Positions 14,609-18,301 of a DNA stretch of 18,301 nucleotides are shown one piece after another. The position numbers and the translations under genes were made by a program. Position 1 is the first letter of the stretch; each line of letters begins with the position of its first letter. The stretch comes from Betaproteobacteria bacterium UBA931 (GTDB lineage Bacteria > Pseudomonadota > Gammaproteobacteria > Burkholderiales > Casimicrobiaceae): NCBI GenBank assembly GCA_002293615.1, contig DBDN01000025.1:18657-36957 (forward strand), given 5' to 3'. The notes under the pieces were generated by a model. That model was not told the origin of the DNA. It was given only the letters and a program-made list of their open reading frames with translations, and did not search any database.

Positions 14609-16402
14609 ATGCACAAATTAATGCCGCCTTGCTTATTAAGTATTTTTCTTTTCATTTTCCTTTTGTGTCCTGCTTCGGATATTTACGCCCAATCCGGCGC
14701 ACCAACAAAAATTCTTCGGCTTGCCTTTCCTACGGCGGAAACCGGTTTCGACCCGCCGCGTGTCAGCGATACATATTCAAACACTATCAATGAATCCATT
14801 TTCGAACGCCTTTTGACCTATGATTATCTGGCACAACCCGCGCGGCTGATACCCATGGCCGCCGCGGCAATGCCCGAGATCAGCGCCGATGGTACTGTCT
14901 ACACTTTCCGTGTCACGCCCGGTATCTATTTCGCTGATGACCCCGCTTTTGCGCATCATGTGCCACGCGAATTAACCGCCGAAGATTTTGTCTATAGTTT
15001 TAAGCGCGTTCTTGATCCTGAGCTCCGCTCACCTTGGGCATTTATGATTGAAGGCAAAATCACCGGACTGGATACGCTGGTGGAAAAAGCAAAACAGACA
15101 GGACGTTTTGACTACGATGCGCCTGTTGAAGGCTTGCGTGCGCTTGACCGTTACACCATACAGATCAAAATTAACCAGGCCGATTATAATTTCAACTACA
15201 TTGTCGCCCACACACCTTTTTCCGTCGTCGCGCGCGAAGTTGTTGAACATTATCAAGATGACTTGATGGCGCATCCGGTTGGCACCGGCCCATATCGGCT
15301 GAAGCAATGGACGCGTGGCGCGCGTATCGTACTGGAAAAAAACCCCGGATACCGCGGCAAAATATGGGACTTCCAGCCAAGTGAAGACAACGATCAATTG
15401 CTGATCGCACAGATGAAAGGAAAAAAACTCCCTTTAATTGATCAAGTGGAAATCAGCATCATTGAAGAAGAGCAATCTGCCTGGCTGGCATTCAACAAAT
15501 ATGAAATCGACTATACGGGTGTTGGCAGATTCGGTGACCAGGTCTTTGAAAGCGATCGCTCTTTAAAATCAACATGGCAAAAACAAAACATTCGCCTGAT
15601 TCGTGGCATCAACCCGGAGATTACTTACACTTTTTTTAATTTCCGTGACCGGACACTAGGCGGTTTTTCCAAAGAAAAGCTGGCATTGCGCCGCGCCATT
15701 ATCATGGCCTACGATCGCGATGAGGAAATCAAAGTACTTCGCAAGGGACAAGCTGTCAAAGCCAATATGCCCATCCCTGTCGGCGTTGTCGGGCATGAGC
15801 CGAATTATCGTCCGCTCAATGCTTACGATCCGGAGCTCGCCGGAAAATTGCTCGATGCCTTTGGTTATCAGAAAAATAAAGACGGTTGGCGAACCATGCC
15901 CGACGGCTCTTCTTTAATACTGAAAATGTCAACCGGCACCACAGCCACGGATCGGCAGTTCAATGAACTATGGAAAAAAGCGATGGACCGTATTGCGATC
16001 CGTATTGAGTTCAATCCGGGAAAATTTGCCGATCATCTCAAAGCGGCCAAAGCCTGCCAACTTCAAATGTGGGGCTCGGCATGGACTGCCGATTACCCGG
16101 ATGGAGATAATTTCATGCAACTCTTATACGGCCCCAATACCGGACAAAGCAATAACGGATGTTACCAATCAGCCTTATTCGACGCTTTTTATGAAAAAGC
16201 GCAGCGTTTGCCTGACTCGCCCGAACGCAATCACTTGTTTCTGGAAATGACACGGCAAATGGAGGTCGACGGTGCGTGGATACTTGGCGTTTCCCGCGAA
16301 CGAAATACTCTGGTCCGCCCATGGGTGCTTGGCTTTAAGGCGCATCCTATCCTAAGCGCCAATTGGGTGTACACGGACATTGACCATAGCCTGAAACCAT
16401 GA
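14609..16402 (+). CDS. ABC transporter periplasmic substrate-binding protein, SBP_bac_5 family
   Basis: Family 5 solute-binding protein, the class that feeds oligopeptides, dipeptides, nickel or similar ligands to an ABC importer. The 597-residue protein starts with a signal peptide (hydrophobic core about 8-20, likely cleavage after A27 in DIYAQS). PTAETGFDPPRVSD, YTFRVTPGIYFADD and LTAEDFVYSFKRVLDP follow near the N-terminus, and GTGPYRLKQW (225 onward) with RIVLEKNPGYRG is the family signature. WGSAWTADYPDGDNF and LLYGPNTGQSNNGCY lie in the C-terminal lobe. It is somewhat longer than typical OppA-type proteins. Ligand cannot be read from the sequence. The ATG at 14609 has no clear ribosome binding site, and an in-frame ATG at 14621 is an alternative. 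The stop overlaps the next ATG (ATGA), so binding protein and permease are translationally coupled. Confidence 0.93.
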   Translation: MHKLMPPCLLSIFLFIFLLCPASDIYAQSGAPTKILRLAFPTAETGFDPPRVSDTYSNTINESIFERLLTYDYLAQPARLIPMAAAAMPEISADGTVYTFRVTPGIYFADDPAFAHHVPRELTAEDFVYSFKRVLDPELRSPWAFMIEGKITGLDTLVEKAKQTGRFDYDAPVEGLRALDRYTIQIKINQADYNFNYIVAHTPFSVVAREVVEHYQDDLMAHPVGTGPYRLKQWTRGARIVLEKNPGYRGKIWDFQPSEDNDQLLIAQMKGKKLPLIDQVEISIIEEEQSAWLAFNKYEIDYTGVGRFGDQVFESDRSLKSTWQKQNIRLIRGINPEITYTFFNFRDRTLGGFSKEKLALRRAIIMAYDRDEEIKVLRKGQAVKANMPIPVGVVGHEPNYRPLNAYDPELAGKLLDAFGYQKNKDGWRTMPDGSSLILKMSTGTTATDRQFNELWKKAMDRIAIRIEFNPGKFADHLKAAKACQLQMWGSAWTADYPDGDNFMQLLYGPNTGQSNNGCYQSALFDAFYEKAQRLPDSPERNHLFLEMTRQMEVDGAWILGVSRERNTLVRPWVLGFKAHPILSANWVYTDIDHSLKP

Positions 16403-17337
16403 TCGCTTATATTGTTCGCCGCCTGCTGCAAATGATTCCGATTATGCTCGGCGTGGTTTTACTGTTGTTTGTTCTGTTCAACTGGGTCGGTGGCGACCCC
16501 GCTTATGTTCTTGCGGGGAAAATATCCAACGAAGCACAAATTGCCAATATCCGCCACCAACTCGGTATCGACCGGCCTGCTTACATTCAAATCGGCATCT
16601 TTCTAAAGCAAATCATCACCGGCGATTTCGGCGCAAGTTGGAGTACCGGCGAACAGGTTTCCCATATTCTTTTATCACGGCTTGGCCCATCCGTCACGGT
16701 ATTACTGCCCCTGTTAATTCTGGAAACGCTGCTGGCAATCGCACTCGCCCTGGTCGTCGCCCGTATTCGCGGTTCTCTTACCGACCGCCTTATCATGATC
16801 TTATGCACGGTCGGCATGTCGATTTCCATTCTTGTATACATCATTGTCTTCCAATACTTACTGGCCTATCGACTCGGCTGGTTTCCGGTACAAGGTTGGG
16901 GCAACAACATCTGGGAAAACTTGTTCACCTATGCCACACTTCCTATCTTGATCGGGCTAGCCGTAGGGTTAGCGCCCAACCTCCGTCTCTTCCGCTCATT
17001 TATGCTTGATGAGATTGATCAGGATTATGTGCGCACAGCCCGCGCCAAAGGCTTAACCGAGCGCCGTATTCTCTGGGTTCACGTATTACGCAATGCATCC
17101 ATTCCGATTATCACTTACGTGATGGCATCATTACCCGGTCTTTTAGTCGGCGCTTTTCTGATTGAGCGTTTTTTTTCTATCCCGGGCATCGGCCGCGAGG
17201 TCTTGCTCGCCGTAGAACGATCCGATTTTCCGGTGATTAAAGCAATTACCGTTTATGTCGCCATAGCAACAATGTTCGCCAATCTGTTTGCCGATCTTGC
17301 CTATAAAGCGGTTGATCCACGCGTGGAACTGAAATAA
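16399..17337 (+). CDS. ABC transporter permease, OppB/DppB family
   Basis: First membrane subunit of the oligopeptide-type importer; 312 residues with about six membrane segments, starting with the standard IVRRLLQMIPIMLGVVLLLF. The family motif GDPAYVLAG (32-40) and HQLGIDRP (53-60) lie in the first periplasmic loop, and GDFGASW is at 75-81. The EAA loop that contacts the ATPase is at about 204-232 (DEIDQDYVRTARAKGL, then HVLRNASIP). ERFFSIPGIG (256-265) and the C-terminal ending AVDPRVELK are typical. The ATG overlaps the TGA of the binding-protein gene by one base in an ATGA arrangement. The second permease begins 2 bases after the TAA. Confidence 0.95.
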   Translation: MIAYIVRRLLQMIPIMLGVVLLLFVLFNWVGGDPAYVLAGKISNEAQIANIRHQLGIDRPAYIQIGIFLKQIITGDFGASWSTGEQVSHILLSRLGPSVTVLLPLLILETLLAIALALVVARIRGSLTDRLIMILCTVGMSISILVYIIVFQYLLAYRLGWFPVQGWGNNIWENLFTYATLPILIGLAVGLAPNLRLFRSFMLDEIDQDYVRTARAKGLTERRILWVHVLRNASIPIITYVMASLPGLLVGAFLIERFFSIPGIGREVLLAVERSDFPVIKAITVYVAIATMFANLFADLAYKAVDPRVELK

Positions 17338-17339
17338 AA

Positions 17340-18301
17340 ATGAACGCCGTAGCGAAAGATCATTACTCGAAAGGCTTCTGGCGACTTGCCTGGCAACGCT
17401 TTGCCATAGATCGTGTCGGCATGGCTTCACTTTTTATCGTCGTATTCTTTCTTGCCATAGTCTTTCTTTCAGCAACCGGACTCATCGCCTCAGACTGGAA
17501 CAAAGAAATCGCAATCAACGATGCGCCACCCAATCTTTGGGGATTGCTCACGCAATCGGAGGTTTCCGCCCCGGAATCATATCTTGCCCATCCGCCTACC
17601 GGTCAACCCGTCACGGAAAGTCAAAATATTCCAACGGCTGTCATCGATCCGCTTGCCGATGCTTTGGCATCACTTGGCGCAAGCAGTAAAACAACAATCA
17701 CTCAAAAAAAAGCATCATCACTTCCTTTGGGCGGTGATCGCTGGGGGCGCGATGTTTTGATGAAAACAGTCAAAGGAACGCAAACATCGCTTTTCGTCGG
17801 CCTGACCGCAGCACTTTTGGCGACATTTCTCGGCACATTGCTCGGCGCGCTGGCCGGGTATTACGGCGGTTATGCAGACGATACCCTTAACTGGATATAC
17901 AGTGTTTTCAATTCCATTCCTTATCTGTTATTGATTCTTGCCGTCGCCGCCGTGCTTCAACAACGCGGCATCGCCACTGTTGTACTCATTCTTGGTTTGA
18001 CCGGATGGACGGGCGTATTCCGCCTCATTCGCGCCGAATACATCAAACATCGATCCCGTGAATATGTGATGGCTGCACACGCGTTCGGCGTGCCATCATG
18101 GCGTATCTTATTGATACACATCCTACCCAACGTTTCACATATCGTCCTCGTCGAAATTTCCATATTGGCCGTTGCGTTTATAAAATCTGAAGTCATCCTT
18201 TCATTTCTTGGCTTTGGTGTTGCCGTTGATGAAGTGTCGTGGGGATCTATGCTCAACGATGCACAGAGCGAACTCATCCTGGGTCGCTGGTGGGAGTTGA
18301 T
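17340..18301 (+). CDS. ABC transporter permease, OppC/DppC family (partial, 3' end beyond the window)
   Basis: Second membrane subunit of the same importer, open for 320 codons and cut by the right edge. After a cytoplasmic N-terminus with the OppC-type FWRLAWQRFAIDRVGM, the first membrane helix lies at about 28-50. The conserved PLGGDRWGRDV loop before helix 2 is at 129-139, followed by LTAALLATFLGTLLGALAGYYGG and the EAA loop around 236-265 (REYVMAAHAFG, then HILPNVSHI). The periplasmic stretch 51-128 is longer than I expect for this family and is rich in Ser, Ala and Thr. The ATG at 17340 is 2 bases after the oppB-type stop and has no strong ribosome binding site, so coupled translation is likely. 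No ATPase gene is inside the window; one or two would be expected just downstream. Confidence 0.93.
   Translation, partial: MNAVAKDHYSKGFWRLAWQRFAIDRVGMASLFIVVFFLAIVFLSATGLIASDWNKEIAINDAPPNLWGLLTQSEVSAPESYLAHPPTGQPVTESQNIPTAVIDPLADALASLGASSKTTITQKKASSLPLGGDRWGRDVLMKTVKGTQTSLFVGLTAALLATFLGTLLGALAGYYGGYADDTLNWIYSVFNSIPYLLLILAVAAVLQQRGIATVVLILGLTGWTGVFRLIRAEYIKHRSREYVMAAHAFGVPSWRILLIHILPNVSHIVLVEISILAVAFIKSEVILSFLGFGVAVDEVSWGSMLNDAQSELILGRWWEL

Noticed and set aside
14609..14690. Lipoprotein signal in the binding protein (Cys at residue 20)
   Set aside because: The residues before the cysteine (FLL) do not fit a lipobox, while a normal signal peptidase I site follows at A27.
1..18301. CRISPR arrays, insertion sequences, prophage genes, tRNA and rRNA
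   Set aside because: No repeated spacer pattern, transposase-like frame, terminal repeats or recognisable RNA gene was seen on either strand.

Overview
The window looks like a chromosomal housekeeping stretch of a proteobacterium, most likely a betaproteobacterium of moderate GC. This placement is inferred from gene content and order: pilB-pilC-pilD-coaE-zapD in one line, ffh divergent from a ypjD-type ccsA gene with a CorC-like gene behind it, and yqgE next to ruvX. I see no insertion sequence, prophage gene, CRISPR array, rRNA or tRNA. Coding density is very high; the largest gene-free gap is about 200 bases.

Layout: (1) 1-1234, minus strand, open at the left edge: a membrane protein with a degenerate N-terminal J-like domain and a C-terminal RDD domain. 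(2) 1395-4022, plus: a small secreted six-cysteine protein of unknown function, then a YoaA/DinG-type iron-sulfur helicase. (3) 4019-6467, minus: ffh, yqgE and ruvX in one probable operon, converging on the helicase gene with overlapping stop codons. (4) 6668-8368, plus: a CcsA/YpjD-like membrane protein and a short CorC/HlyC-like CBS protein. (5) 8483-13859, plus: type IV pilus assembly genes pilB, pilC and pilD, then coaE and zapD, with a strong intrinsic terminator between pilC and pilD. (6) 13864-14505, minus: an HhH-GPD DNA glycosylase of the 3-methyladenine DNA glycosylase 2 type. (7) 14609 to the right edge, plus: an oligopeptide-type ABC importer (binding protein and two permeases, the second cut off by the edge); its ATPases presumably lie beyond the window.

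Functionally, PilB (extension ATPase), PilC (platform) and PilD (prepilin peptidase) are the inner-membrane core for building type IV pili; no pilin gene is in the window. CoaE makes coenzyme A and ZapD bundles FtsZ. Ffh is the protein part of the signal recognition particle. The glycosylase and the helicase act in DNA repair.

I did not find a clear new multi-gene system. The least explained items are the J-like/RDD fusion protein without the HPD tripeptide, the secreted six-cysteine protein divergent from it, the CorC-like protein whose usual DUF21 membrane domain is replaced by a single anchor, and an enlarged periplasmic loop in the second ABC permease.
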